Of a stretch of 45,493 bases of DNA, positions 1 to 8,384 are shown in pieces (position 1 is the first letter of the stretch; each line of letters opens with the position of its first letter). Source of the DNA: Muribaculaceae bacterium (lineage in GTDB: Bacteria > Bacteroidota > Bacteroidia > Bacteroidales > Muribaculaceae); the NCBI GenBank assembly GCA_017453505.1, contig JAFTEU010000124.1, forward strand, positions 1-45,493. The letters are read 5' to 3'. The notes beneath the pieces were generated by a model. That model was given only the letters and a program-made list of their open reading frames with translations, did no database searches and had not been told where the DNA came from. The translations under genes and the position numbers were made by a program.

Positions 1-48
1 TATCCCACGTTACTGGAATACTACGAGAAATTGCACCCACACTTATGA
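1..48 (+). CDS. C-terminal tail of a group II intron-encoded protein (partial)
   Basis: Only 15 codons plus a TGA stop are in the window, reading YPTLLEYYEKLHPHL. By itself this peptide is not diagnostic. The call rests on what follows: the stop codon touches a domain-V-like hairpin at about 47-83, the arrangement seen when the reverse transcriptase/maturase ORF of a bacterial group II intron runs to the edge of domain V. The start and all catalytic domains lie left of the window. An unrelated gene end is possible. Confidence 0.4.
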   Translation, partial: YPTLLEYYEKLHPHL

Positions 49-140
49 ACCGCCGTATGCCGAACGGCACGTACGGTGGTGTGAGAGGAAAGGAAACGAA
101 AGTAGGTCAGAAAACTTTCGTTTCCCGACCTACTCGATTT
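47..140 (+). mobile_element. 3' end of a group II intron (domain V and VI-like hairpins)
   Basis: A hairpin pairs ACCGCCGTA with TACGGTGGT (one G-U pair) around an inner stem TGCC/GGCA with a GAAC tetraloop and a two-base CG bulge, which matches the shape of the catalytic domain V of group II introns. It is followed by a second stem pairing GGAAACGAAAGT with ACTTTCGTTTCC (about 91-124), then CCGACCTACTCGAT, which resembles a bacterial group II intron 3' end. I infer that the intron ends near 136-140, about 15 bases before the next gene. The GAAC loop is not a perfect GNRA, and the exact splice site cannot be fixed without the 5' half. Confidence 0.6.
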
Positions 141-152
141 TAATGAATCACG

Positions 153-452
153 ATGAATGAGGATCTGCAGAAAGTTGACAACGCGCAGCATGGCCGTTTC
201 AAGCGCTGGCTGGATGCTGTCAAGCGGTGGTTGAGCCGCCTGTCGTTTCGCACAGGCGTCATTGTACTGGCCCTGTGTGTGCCGTGCTATATCTTCTCGT
301 TTGCCCAGATGGCCCTGCCCATCAGTGATGGGGCAAAGGCTGTGCTCTGGGTTATCTTCTTCGGCCTGGCGAAGACTTTTCAGTACGGTGGTCTCACCAT
401 CCTGGGAGTCGAGGGCTGGAAGCGTTTGAAGGGCCGCTTTGTCAAGAAATAA
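153..452 (+). CDS. small two-helix membrane protein, function unknown
   Basis: A 99-residue protein with a basic N-terminal third (KRWLDAVKRWLSRLSFR) and two hydrophobic segments, about residues 33-54 and 61-85, ending in a basic tail (KRLKGRFVKK). It is predicted to sit in the inner membrane with both ends cytoplasmic by the positive-inside rule. I cannot assign a family with certainty; it looks like the small transporter-associated membrane proteins common in Bacteroidales. It starts just behind the group II intron end, so its native upstream region may have been separated from it. The ATG at 153 is the only reasonable start. Confidence 0.6.
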   Translation: MNEDLQKVDNAQHGRFKRWLDAVKRWLSRLSFRTGVIVLALCVPCYIFSFAQMALPISDGAKAVLWVIFFGLAKTFQYGGLTILGVEGWKRLKGRFVKK

Positions 453-482
453 TTTTGTAATCTAAAAAAGTGCCGGATAATC

Positions 483-513
483 GTTGCGTATTAATAAATA
501 ATGTGTAACTTTG
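483..513 (+). promoter_or_regulatory. Bacteroidota-type sigma-70 promoter
   Basis: GTTG at 483-486 and TAACTTTG at 506-513 are separated by 19 bases, a good match to the TTTG-N19-21-TAnnTTTG consensus of Bacteroidota. It should start transcription near 520, giving a leader of about 60 bases for the repeat protein at 583. Confidence 0.7.
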
Positions 514-582
514 GGGGCACAGAGGAAGCCGAAACGCTTGAAAGGGAGTAGGCTATAGTATAAACCTAAATACAGGATTATC

Positions 583-1209
583 ATGGATGAGGAAATGAAG
601 AATGCCGAGCAGGCTGTTAACGAAGTAAAGAATGAGGGCGCAAGTATTCTTGACCAGTTGAAGGGTATGCTCAACGAGGCCACCAGTGGCGAGGGCAACG
701 TGTTTGACAAGCTCAAGGGCGTGTTCGAGGGTAAGGATGGTGAGCCCAGCATCTTTGACCAGGCTAAGGAAATGTTTGACGGCAAGGATGGCGAGGCAGG
801 CATGCTCGATCAGCTCAAGGAGATGTTCGATAAGGGCACGACTGCTGCCGGCGAGGTGGGTAACGACTTCCTGGAGAAAGCCAAGGAAATGTTTGAGACC
901 AAGGAGGGTGAGCCCAGCCTGCTGGATAAGGCTAAAGAAATGTTCGGCGAGGGCGCTACCGCTGCCGGCGAGATGATGGACAAGGCCAAGGACTTTGTGG
1001 AGCAGGGCACTGCCGCCGCTACCGAGGTCGCTCAGGACTTGAGCCAGAAAGCCAAGGAAGCCTTTGACCCCAAGGATGGTGAGCCCAGTGTTCTCGACAA
1101 GGCCAAGGATGCCCTTGACGATGCTACCAAGGCTGCCGAGGGCGTGATGGATAAGGTGGAAGATTTCTTGAAGAATACTTTTGGTCCCAAGGACGAAGGC
1201 CAGGCTTGA
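583..1209 (+). CDS. repetitive acidic LEA-like helical protein
   Basis: A 208-residue cytosolic protein with no signal peptide or membrane segment. It is built from degenerate amphipathic repeats of the form GEPSxLDxAKEMFxxKD (units beginning near residues 53, 70, 109 and 167) separated by Ala/Thr/Gly-rich linkers such as GATAAGE. It contains no Cys, His, Arg, Trp or Tyr and is dominated by Asp, Glu, Lys and Ala. This composition recalls group 3 LEA proteins, apolipoprotein-like helices and phasin-like proteins, which protect proteins or membranes or coat granules; which applies here cannot be told from sequence. A strong promoter lies directly upstream and a bidirectional terminator 115 bases downstream, so it is probably monocistronic. 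Confidence 0.7.
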   Translation: MDEEMKNAEQAVNEVKNEGASILDQLKGMLNEATSGEGNVFDKLKGVFEGKDGEPSIFDQAKEMFDGKDGEAGMLDQLKEMFDKGTTAAGEVGNDFLEKAKEMFETKEGEPSLLDKAKEMFGEGATAAGEMMDKAKDFVEQGTAAATEVAQDLSQKAKEAFDPKDGEPSVLDKAKDALDDATKAAEGVMDKVEDFLKNTFGPKDEGQA

Positions 1210-1325
1210 TTCATTCCCCGATAGAATAACTGCGGATGACGTGTCATGAACAAACGCAGTTGTATCACATAATTAATTATGTTCTGGCTCCTAATCGGCC
1301 AGCATAAATACATTGTCGTTTTGAA

Positions 1326-1361
1326 AAAATGAGGCATGTCATGATGACATAGCCTCATTTT
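1326..1361. terminator. bidirectional intrinsic terminator
   Basis: Ten-base arms AAAATGAGGC/GCCTCATTTT enclose a second inner stem (TGTCAT/ATGACA). A run of A on the left gives a T-rich tail on the minus strand, so it best serves the F420-ligase-like gene ending at 1381, and it also lies downstream of the repeat protein on the plus strand. Confidence 0.75.
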
Positions 1362-1380
1362 CTTGAACGATGAACAAATA

Positions 1381-2472
1381 TTATTCTGTCGCGTAATTAT
1401 CAAAATATCCTGATATCCAGATGACTGGTGTCCCTTTGTCGCCAGAGCCGGATGTCAAGTCAGCAAGAGAACCAACCAGATCACAATATCTGCGAGGTGT
1501 TGTGCCCTGGGATAACATGTTTCCAACAAGATTGTCATCTTTCTGCTTGATGAATTCCTTCATTTCTTCGGTCGAGGCATTCTTATTATCCGCGATATAC
1601 TTGATTTTTATCTCATTAGGTGTGCCTTTGAGTCCGTCGGTATAATAGGGTGAAACGACTGGATCGGCAAATTCCCAAATTCCGCCAACCGGATCCTTGA
1701 AGCAGCCGTCGCCATAGATCATAACCTCAACGGTCACATTATAGTTAGAATTGATGTGACTCTGGATTGAATCGCAGATTCTCTTACAAGCGTCCTGGCG
1801 AGGGAATAACTTCAATTTTTCTTCAGTTGCCTTATTAGATCCTAACAGGCCGAAATCCTCATTATAACCATGTTCACTGGAAGGCGTGGAGCAGATGTCG
1901 GTCAATGTATAAATCGGCATAACGGAACCTCCTGAAGTGGGGGCCTTGGTCAATTGACGTAACTCATTTTCATCAATATGGCATCTGCAATAGATTATAT
2001 TCTCATAGGACTGTTGCTTATCGAAAACGACTTCACAGTTTTCAGACTCGATCACCTCCTTATAGAATTTCTCGATGTCAACGGCAGTAAAGGGATTGAT
2101 TTTGTCGTTGCCCACTTCGTCCTTATCGTCGTCAAGCCGCAGATAAATAACCCTTGCCGCCCTTGCAATTCCTTTCAAGATAAGTGAAAACCTGTTTCTT
2201 GAATAGATGGGATACAGAACAGAGACAACCGGATTTTCACCAAATTTATCAACAATATCATGCGCAATATCGTCAACAGTTACATAATTCTCTTCAGATC
2301 TTGCGACTAATGCTTCAGTAACACAAATAATATCTTTATCCTTAAATGGTGTATGACATTCGCTGGATGCAGCGTCAAGACACCTGACAATAATTTCATC
2401 GAGATTCTTTTCGCCTGATTGAATAATCGGTAAACGAATTCCTCGACATGTTGTTCCAATAAATCTTCCCAT
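1381..2472 (-). CDS. F420-0:gamma-glutamyl ligase-like protein (CofE family), orphan
   Basis: A 363-residue protein related to CofE (PF01996), the GTP-dependent enzyme that adds glutamate to coenzyme F420-0. Recognisable CofE-like parts are GIRLPII near the N-terminus, DIICVTEALVARSEE at about residues 47-61, and the long conserved block containing GDGCFKDPVGGIWEF and EIKIKYIADN in the second half. It is longer than archaeal CofE (about 250 residues), with insertions in the middle. Bacteroidota are not known to make F420, and no other F420 gene is present, so the substrate is probably different. It lies 83 bases downstream of the carbamoylputrescine amidase gene in the same direction and ends at a strong terminator, so it may be co-transcribed with the agmatine genes. 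Confidence 0.7.
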   Translation of the reverse strand: MGRFIGTTCRGIRLPIIQSGEKNLDEIIVRCLDAASSECHTPFKDKDIICVTEALVARSEENYVTVDDIAHDIVDKFGENPVVSVLYPIYSRNRFSLILKGIARAARVIYLRLDDDKDEVGNDKINPFTAVDIEKFYKEVIESENCEVVFDKQQSYENIIYCRCHIDENELRQLTKAPTSGGSVMPIYTLTDICSTPSSEHGYNEDFGLLGSNKATEEKLKLFPRQDACKRICDSIQSHINSNYNVTVEVMIYGDGCFKDPVGGIWEFADPVVSPYYTDGLKGTPNEIKIKYIADNKNASTEEMKEFIKQKDDNLVGNMLSQGTTPRRYCDLVGSLADLTSGSGDKGTPVIWISGYFDNYATE

Positions 2473-2555
2473 TAAATAGCTGATATGTATAATTGTACTT
2501 TAATTTCTCTAGCGAAGTGCGATCGATGGTTACAGCAGCCCAAATTGCAGCGTCA

Positions 2556-3431
2556 TCAGTCGAGGAAACGCTTGTCCAGTTCACTGTAGTGGTCGATGCG
2601 CCTGTCGCGCAGGAACGGCCACCAGCGGCGGACTTGCTCGCTGCGCTCCATGTTGATATCGATGACCTGGATGTCCTCACTGTCGTTGGGGGCGCGGTAG
2701 ATAAGCTCGCCCTGCGGACCGGCGACAAAACTGCTGCCCCAGAACTGTATACCATTGGTCTGTCCTGACGGGTCAGGCTCATGTCCGACGCGGTTGACGG
2801 TGATCACGTGCAGGCCATTGGCCACGGCATGGCCCCGCTGGACGGTCGTCCATGCCTCGCGCTGCCGCTCCTGCTCGTCGGGGCTGTCGCTGCTCTCATA
2901 GCCGATGGCGGTGGGGTAGATCAACAGTTCAGCACCACGCATGGCCATCAGGCGGGCTCCCTCGGGATACCACTGATCCCAGCACACCATCACACCCAGC
3001 TTGCCCAGCGACGTCTGGATGGGGATGAAGCCTTGATCGCCGGGAGTGAAGTAGAATTTCTCGTAGTAGGCGGGGTCGTCGGGGATGTGCATCTTGCGGT
3101 ATTGGCCGGCCACGCTGCCGTCAGTGTCATAGACGACGGCCGTGTTGTGATACAGCCCAGTTGCCCGTTTCTCGAACATCGAGGTCACGAGCACGATGCC
3201 ACACTCGCGAGCCACTGCGGCATATTCCCTTGTCTCCTCGCCGGGAATCTCCACCGCGAGGTCAAAGTTGTCCACATTCTCTACCTGGCAGAAGTAGAGC
3301 GAGTCGTGCAACTCAGGCAGGACAATGAGTTGGGCACCCTGGCTGGCGAGTTGCTTGATTTTGCTGATGAGGGACTGGCGGTTGACCTTGATGTCACCGC
3401 TATTGCGTTGTTGTATGATTCCTACCTTCAT
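2556..3431 (-). CDS. aguB: N-carbamoylputrescine amidase
   Basis: A nitrilase-superfamily hydrolase of 291 residues that converts N-carbamoylputrescine to putrescine, CO2 and ammonia in the cytosol. The catalytic triad is visible: Glu40 in VLPELHD, Lys113 in YRKMHIPDD and Cys150 in VMVCWDQWYPE. Length and these motifs are typical of plant/bacterial AguB. The start is placed at the ATG giving MKVGIIQQRN; a longer frame would need a TTG five codons upstream. It follows the agmatine deiminase gene by about 40 bases, completing the two-step agmatine to putrescine route. Confidence 0.93.
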   Translation of the reverse strand: MKVGIIQQRNSGDIKVNRQSLISKIKQLASQGAQLIVLPELHDSLYFCQVENVDNFDLAVEIPGEETREYAAVARECGIVLVTSMFEKRATGLYHNTAVVYDTDGSVAGQYRKMHIPDDPAYYEKFYFTPGDQGFIPIQTSLGKLGVMVCWDQWYPEGARLMAMRGAELLIYPTAIGYESSDSPDEQERQREAWTTVQRGHAVANGLHVITVNRVGHEPDPSGQTNGIQFWGSSFVAGPQGELIYRAPNDSEDIQVIDINMERSEQVRRWWPFLRDRRIDHYSELDKRFLD

Positions 3432-3471
3432 GGTTTTAAGTATCAACGAATTATCTAATAACTGTTCACTA

Positions 3472-4521
3472 TTATCTGTTCACTGTCAACGCGCCTTTGG
3501 GGAGCTGCATCGTTGCGCAGTGCAACGAGCCATGCTGGCAGATGAGCGGGCGGCAGTCGATGCCCACGATCTGGCGACCCGGGAAGGCCTGTCCGATGAG
3601 CTCGCATGCCTTGACATCGTTCTCGGGCTGGCCATAGATGGGTACAAGCACCTGGTGATTGGTGATCAGGAAGTTGGCATAGGTCGCCGGCAGGCGGGAA
3701 ATCTCATCATAGCATGCATCGGGCAATGGCAGCTTGATGAGGTGATAATGGTTGCCGTCGGCATCGGTGAGCCCTTTCAGGTCTTGCTCCATCTGCATCA
3801 GCGGGGCGAAATGTTCGTCCTCTGGGTCGTCACAACCCGTATAGAGGATAACACCACCGGGGGCAAAACGGGCCAGCGTGTCGATGTGACCGTCGGTATC
3901 ATCACCGGTGAGCTCACCGTGATCCACCCATACCATCTTGTCGCAGCCCAGTCGTTGCAATAGTTCGCTTTCGAGTTGATTGCGGTCAAGGGTGTCGTTA
4001 CGGTTGGGGGCGGTGAGGCAGCAGGTGGTTGTCATCACCGTGCCGTTGCCGTCGGTCTCGATTGAGCCGCCCTCGAGCACGAGGTCGCGGCAGTTGAGCA
4101 TGGGCAAGTGGAAGATTCCCTTCCCGTGGAGTCGGCTACTCACCAGATTGTCGCAGTCTGCGGCAAATTTCATGCCCCAGGCGTTGAAGGTGAAGTCGGC
4201 GAGTGCCATACCGCCATCATGGTAGACAGTGATGGGGCCATAGTCTCGCACCCAGGTGTCGTTGGTGGGTAGCTCGACAATCTCGATGCGCGACCAGTCC
4301 ACGTCCTTGCCCAGGGCGTTGCGCACGTCCTCGGCATCGGGGGCGACGATGACCAGGCGCTCGTCATCCTCGAGGATGGCACGTGCCATTTCAACGTAAC
4401 AAGCCGTCACCTCGTCGAGCATGTATGCCCAGTCGGTGCCGGCATGTGGCCAAGCGATGAGAACACCGTCCTGCGGGTCCCATTCGGCAGCATAGCTGCG
4501 GTTTCTTCTTGATGGTAACAT
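3472..4521 (-). CDS. aguA: agmatine deiminase
   Basis: A 349-residue member of the peptidyl-arginine-deiminase-like (PAD_porph) family, which hydrolyses agmatine to N-carbamoylputrescine. Visible family motifs are AEWDPQDGVLIAWPH at residues 12-26, NDTWVRDYGPI at 87-97, EGGSIETDG at 150-158, TDGHIDT at 209-215 and the nucleophile Cys335 in GSLHCATMQLP near the C-terminus. All catalytic positions look intact. It is the first gene of the agmatine pair; aguB follows. No arginine decarboxylase is in the window, so agmatine must come from elsewhere in the genome or from outside. Confidence 0.95.
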   Translation of the reverse strand: MLPSRRNRSYAAEWDPQDGVLIAWPHAGTDWAYMLDEVTACYVEMARAILEDDERLVIVAPDAEDVRNALGKDVDWSRIEIVELPTNDTWVRDYGPITVYHDGGMALADFTFNAWGMKFAADCDNLVSSRLHGKGIFHLPMLNCRDLVLEGGSIETDGNGTVMTTTCCLTAPNRNDTLDRNQLESELLQRLGCDKMVWVDHGELTGDDTDGHIDTLARFAPGGVILYTGCDDPEDEHFAPLMQMEQDLKGLTDADGNHYHLIKLPLPDACYDEISRLPATYANFLITNHQVLVPIYGQPENDVKACELIGQAFPGRQIVGIDCRPLICQHGSLHCATMQLPKGALTVNR

Positions 4522-4602
4522 CTGTATGCTTGTTCAGTTTAATACACGGTAAAAGCGGCGGTGATGGTGTGTCACCTCATTGTACTAAACGACTGATGTT
4601 GC

Positions 4603-4842
4603 CTAAATATTGTTGCCGAACTCTTGATAATTGTCCCAGTAGGAATCTTGTGATTCCACTATCTCGTTAATGAAGTCGCGGTAACCGTCCTTGACAGTGT
4701 AACCGTTCTCTTCACACCAGACGGCATACTCGTCTTCAAATCCCTCGATCTCCCGTCGCATCCTTTCAAATTCCTGATCAAGGTCGGGCGTGTTACTGTA
4801 GCGGTCCAGGAGTTCTCGCAGTGTCTCAGAAATATCGTTCAT
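4603..4842 (-). CDS. small acidic protein, function unknown
   Basis: A 79-residue strongly acidic protein, rich in Glu, Asp, Tyr and Asn, predicted mostly helical, without signal peptide or membrane segment. No family is recognised. It lies 81 bases upstream of aguA in the same direction and could be the first gene of that transcript. The ATG at 4842 gives MNDISETLRELLDRY; codon usage resembles that of neighbours, which supports it being real. Confidence 0.55.
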   Translation of the reverse strand: MNDISETLRELLDRYSNTPDLDQEFERMRREIEGFEDEYAVWCEENGYTVKDGYRDFINEIVESQDSYWDNYQEFGNNI

Positions 4843-5075
4843 ATTCTTATCCCGTTATTTGGTTGTTAATTCACCTTGTGGAGATATAATACACTTGTAC
4901 CCTGTGGTCTCAATTTGAATGCTCAAATTTAGTGCTATTTTTTGAATTCCGCTATAAAGTTTAGTTAAAAAATATGTATGCTGTAAAATATAGTGGTTTA
5001 GGTAGTCGGTAGCCCCTTTTTCGCGTTGTCATGAAAAAGAAATGATTTTATGTGCTCCAAGTGCTAAACTTGTCG

Positions 5076-5083
5076 TAACTTTG
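5076..5083 (+). promoter_or_regulatory. -7 promoter element (TAACTTTG)
   Basis: A perfect TAnnTTTG element 40 bases before the DUF4836 start. The -33 region is weak: TGTG at 5051-5054, 21 bases upstream, is the best candidate. Confidence 0.5.
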
Positions 5084-5123
5084 TGCCACGGTTGCTGGCA
5101 CAGCGCCTCCAGCCGAGTGTCAC

Positions 5124-6686
5124 ATGTTTAATGCATCAATTGACTTTTTAATGATGACCTCCAGGTGGTTGAAATACATGTCGGCGGCATTGCTGGTCCT
5201 CTTGTTGACCGGTTGTGCAGGCGATGATCTAGAGAAAATGATTCCTGCCGACGCGACAGGTGTAGTTAGCCTTGACGTGCCTCGCATTCTCAAGCAGGCG
5301 GGCATGCTCGACGACGGCAAGGTCGTCTTGCCCAAGTCCCTGCAGCAGGCTATCGATGACAATGACACGTCACCGCTGTGTATCCTGCTCAGCGACCTGC
5401 CGCAGATGGGCATTGACACCGACAGCAAGGCCTATGCATTCTTCACGGTCAAGACCTTCGGCCGCGTGATGCTGGCGCAGCTCGACGACCCTGACAAGGC
5501 CCGCAAGACATTGCAGATGCGCGTCGGGGGTGATTTCGCCAAGGTTGAGGGTCTGGACTGCATGTATGTCAAGGATAACCTCTATGCCATCGATGGCAAT
5601 GTGCTCCTTGTAGGTACCGTCAACAAGGTGATGGAGGCCGCGCGCGCCGCCAAGGCCGCCAAGGGCATCCTCTCCAAGACGGCAACGAGCATCCTCGACA
5701 ACAACGAGGTGAAAGAAGTGCTCAACAAGGATGCCGCCATCAATGCCTGGGTGCAAGGCAAGGCGGTCAAGATGATACTCAACAAGAGTGACGTCTATCG
5801 CGAACTCTCGCAGAAGATGCCTCTCATCGAAATCTTCACCGAGAGTGACATCGATGCCATCACATGCAATATCGACTTTAACCAAGAGCAGGTCGAGATG
5901 GACACCCACATCCTCGCCAGAGAGGACAGCGAGTATGCCCAGTTGCTCAATACCACCCTGGGTACTCCCAGCAACAGCGTGCTGCGCGCCATCCCCAACT
6001 CGATGGACTACATCTTCACCCTCTGCGTTAAGGGTGACGAGTTCGTCAAGCTCAAGCAGATTCAGCAGCTCTTGTCCATGTTTGGCAAGCTGCCTTACAT
6101 CGGACGCATCGATCTGGCCAGTATATTGTCAACTGTCGACGGCCCGTTCACCATCGGTCTTGCCCGTGACCCGCATCTGGAGGGCGAGTGGAACATGGTG
6201 ATCGCCACCCGTTCCACCAATCCCGACGGTGTCGTCAGCCAGATCAGCAACTTCGCCAATTCCATGGGACAGGCTCCCGAACTCTATGAGGGCGAGTATA
6301 TCTACCAGTATGACAACAAGATGATACGCATCGGTGTCATCGACGGTATCCTGTACCTCAAGATGCTTGACTACGAGCAGACCGAGGGGTATGCCTATGA
6401 CATGGTGCCTGTGCGCGACTTCTTTGATGGCGCGTTGATGGGCTTCTTTGCCCAGACACATAATGCTGATGGTGTCAATGGCTACTTCGACTTCGGCTTG
6501 AATGACATCTTCAACGGCAAGGGGCACTTCTACACCAGCGACGAGAAGGCTAACGCATCGCTCGAACTGCTGCGTGCCCTGTGCAGTATCAAGGCAGGGG
6601 ACTCCTTCGGCAACGAGGATGAGGACGATGGTGACTTCTCTTCGTTTGTGACGGGTTCCATCGACAAGCTGCAGCCCATGCAGTAG
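5124..6686 (+). CDS. DUF4836 family lipoprotein
   Basis: A 520-residue envelope lipoprotein. The N-terminus has a hydrophobic segment ending in a lipobox LLTGC with Cys31, so the mature protein is a lipid-anchored protein, probably in the outer membrane. The body beginning with MIPADATGVVSLDVPRIL is typical of the Bacteroidales DUF4836 family (PF16120), whose function is unknown. ATG codons at residues 10 and 11 (5151 or 5154) would give a more ordinary signal peptide length and may be the true start. The gene has its own -7 element and ends before a strong hairpin, so it is probably monocistronic. Confidence 0.8.
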   Translation: MFNASIDFLMMTSRWLKYMSAALLVLLLTGCAGDDLEKMIPADATGVVSLDVPRILKQAGMLDDGKVVLPKSLQQAIDDNDTSPLCILLSDLPQMGIDTDSKAYAFFTVKTFGRVMLAQLDDPDKARKTLQMRVGGDFAKVEGLDCMYVKDNLYAIDGNVLLVGTVNKVMEAARAAKAAKGILSKTATSILDNNEVKEVLNKDAAINAWVQGKAVKMILNKSDVYRELSQKMPLIEIFTESDIDAITCNIDFNQEQVEMDTHILAREDSEYAQLLNTTLGTPSNSVLRAIPNSMDYIFTLCVKGDEFVKLKQIQQLLSMFGKLPYIGRIDLASILSTVDGPFTIGLARDPHLEGEWNMVIATRSTNPDGVVSQISNFANSMGQAPELYEGEYIYQYDNKMIRIGVIDGILYLKMLDYEQTEGYAYDMVPVRDFFDGALMGFFAQTHNADGVNGYFDFGLNDIFNGKGHFYTSDEKANASLELLRALCSIKAGDSFGNEDEDDGDFSSFVTGSIDKLQPMQ

Positions 6687-6713
6687 GAGACACCTTAATA
6701 TATATAGATACAA

Positions 6714-6750
6714 CGAGGGCATGTCATGAGATGGTCACGACATGCCCTCG
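6714..6750. terminator. strong convergent-gene hairpin
   Basis: Perfect 12-base arms CGAGGGCATGTC/GACATGCCCTCG lie between the stop codons of the plus-strand DUF4836 gene and the minus-strand barrel gene. There is no clear T-run, so it is a probable but not classical bidirectional terminator. Confidence 0.6.
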
Positions 6751-6767
6751 CCGTTGAAATGGGTGAC

Positions 6768-7256
6768 TTAGAACTTGTAGTTGAGGCCGAGGCCGATGAT
6801 GCCCTGGTCAACCTTGCGGATGATGGTGTGGCGGTACTCGAGATTAACGCCAAACTTGTCGTTGATTTCGTATTCCAGACCGATACCCAGATTCAGACCC
6901 AAGTGATTGTTCTCGCCCTTGTCATTATACTCGCCCTTGTAGTCGACAGCGGTGTAATTGAGACCAGCCAGCGGATAGATGTAGAACATGTTGTCCTTGA
7001 GGTTGACAAGATAGTGGGCGTTGAGGTTGATGTCCCACCACGACATGTGCTTGTGCTCAAAGAAGTAGTTAAAGCCTACCTCGCCACGCAGGTGGTCGAT
7101 GATGCCATACTGGAAGCGTGCGCCTAGACCCATGCTCTCAATCTCGCTACCGTACACCAGATTAATGCCTGCAGCAGTCTGGCCTTGTTCGGCCTGTGCA
7201 TGCGCCAGCCCCATGCCCATGATGAGCATGCAGGCCAAAGTCAAAATCTTCTTCAT
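6768..7256 (-). CDS. small outer-membrane beta-barrel protein
   Basis: A 162-residue protein with a clear signal peptide (MKKILTLACMLIMGMGLAHA) followed by alternating amphipathic strands typical of an eight-stranded barrel: GINLVYGSEI, LGARFQYGII, EVGFNYFFEH, LNAHYLVNL, IYPLAGLNYT, GLNLGIGLEY and FGVNLEYRHTI. It ends in the aromatic residue Phe (LGLNYKF), the usual signal for barrel insertion. It belongs to the broad OmpW/OmpA-barrel-like group; no ligand can be assigned. It stands alone between two terminator-like hairpins. Confidence 0.8.
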   Translation of the reverse strand: MKKILTLACMLIMGMGLAHAQAEQGQTAAGINLVYGSEIESMGLGARFQYGIIDHLRGEVGFNYFFEHKHMSWWDINLNAHYLVNLKDNMFYIYPLAGLNYTAVDYKGEYNDKGENNHLGLNLGIGLEYEINDKFGVNLEYRHTIIRKVDQGIIGLGLNYKF

Positions 7257-7410
7257 TTTTCTCTTCAGTTTTTGTTTATTGATATGAAATTTATTTTGCC
7301 GCTAATTTTCAATTTGTAAAAGTATAAACTTTTTTTCATTCTAGCAAATAATGTTGTGGCTTTCCGTGAATTATTGTGTGAAACAGACACTTTTCCCGAC
7401 AATTATCATG

Positions 7411-7435
7411 AAAAAAGCTGCCCTTGTGAGGCAGC
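7411..7435 (-). terminator. rpoD intrinsic terminator
   Basis: On the minus strand a GCTGCC/GGCAGC stem with a seven-base loop is followed directly by six T. It lies 35 bases after the rpoD stop. Confidence 0.85.
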
Positions 7436-7469
7436 CCGAAGCTTTTGTGTCAGAATGTAATCGCGGGGT

Positions 7470-8327
7470 TTAGCCCAGGTAGGCCTTGAGCAACTTGCTC
7501 TTTTGCCCCTTGAGGCGGCGGATGGCTTTTTCCTTGATCTGGCGCACGCGTTCGCGGGTCAGGTCAAACTTGGCGCCAATCTCCTCAAGCGTCATCTCCT
7601 GGCAACCGATGCCGAAGAACATCTTCAAGATGTCCCTCTCGCGCGGACTGAGCTGATCCAGGGCACGGTTCACCTCCTTGGCCAGCGACTCCTGGTTCAG
7701 GGTCGAGTCAGCCATCGGCGAGTCGTTGTTGGGCAGCACGTCCAGCAGACTGTTGTCCTCGCCCTCGACAAAGGGGGCATCAACCGATACATGACGGCCC
7801 GACACCTTCATGGTGTCGCTGATTTTGTCCACAGGAATGTCCAGTCGCTCGGCGAGCTCTTCGGCTGACGGGCGACGCTCATGTTCCTGTTCAAAGCGTG
7901 ATTGGGCCTTGCTGATCTTGTTGATTGATCCCACCTGGTTGAGGGGCAGCCTGACGATGCGGGACTGCTCGGCCAGCGCTTGAAGGATAGATTGACGAAT
8001 CCACCACACGGCATAAGAGATAAACTTGAAGCCACGAGTCTCGTCGAACTTCTGCGCTGCCTTAATGAGGCCCAGATTGCCCTCGTCAATCAAGTCGGGA
8101 AGACTCAATCCTTGGTTCTGATACTGTTTTGCGACAGAAACGACAAAGCGCAAGTTGGCGCTGACAAGTTTGTCCAAAGCTGCTTGGTCACCTTGGCGAA
8201 TGCGTTGAGCCAGCTCGACTTCCTCATCAACAGTAATGAGTTCCTTACGGCCGATTTCCTGAAGATACTTGTCGAGGGACGCACTCTCGCGATTAGTAAT
8301 GGATTTTGTGATTTTAAGTTGTCTCAT
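7470..8327 (-). CDS. rpoD: primary RNA polymerase sigma factor RpoD
   Basis: A 285-residue sigma-70 factor of the short Bacteroidota type: region 1.1 is missing. Region 1.2 starts near residue 18 ([15 protein letters not shown]); region 2 contains [34 protein letters not shown] and [15 protein letters not shown]; region 3 has [13 protein letters not shown]; region 4 has [18 protein letters not shown] for -33 recognition. It is the housekeeping sigma factor and explains the TTTG/TAnnTTTG promoters found across this window. It has its own near-perfect promoter only about 25 bases upstream of the start and its own terminator. Confidence 0.97.
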   Translation of the reverse strand: MRQLKITKSITNRESASLDKYLQEIGRKELITVDEEVELAQRIRQGDQAALDKLVSANLRFVVSVAKQYQNQGLSLPDLIDEGNLGLIKAAQKFDETRGFKFISYAVWWIRQSILQALAEQSRIVRLPLNQVGSINKISKAQSRFEQEHERRPSAEELAERLDIPVDKISDTMKVSGRHVSVDAPFVEGEDNSLLDVLPNNDSPMADSTLNQESLAKEVNRALDQLSPRERDILKMFFGIGCQEMTLEEIGAKFDLTRERVRQIKEKAIRRLKGQKSKLLKAYLG

Positions 8328-8352
8328 CTAACTTCTGTACAGTTTAAGCATG

Positions 8353-8384
8353 CAAAGGTACTGCAAATTTTTGATTACACCAAA
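8353..8384 (-). promoter_or_regulatory. rpoD promoter
   Basis: On the minus strand TTTG (8384-8381), a 20-base spacer and TACCTTTG (8360-8353) match the Bacteroidota consensus exactly. The predicted leader is under 20 bases. Confidence 0.85.
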
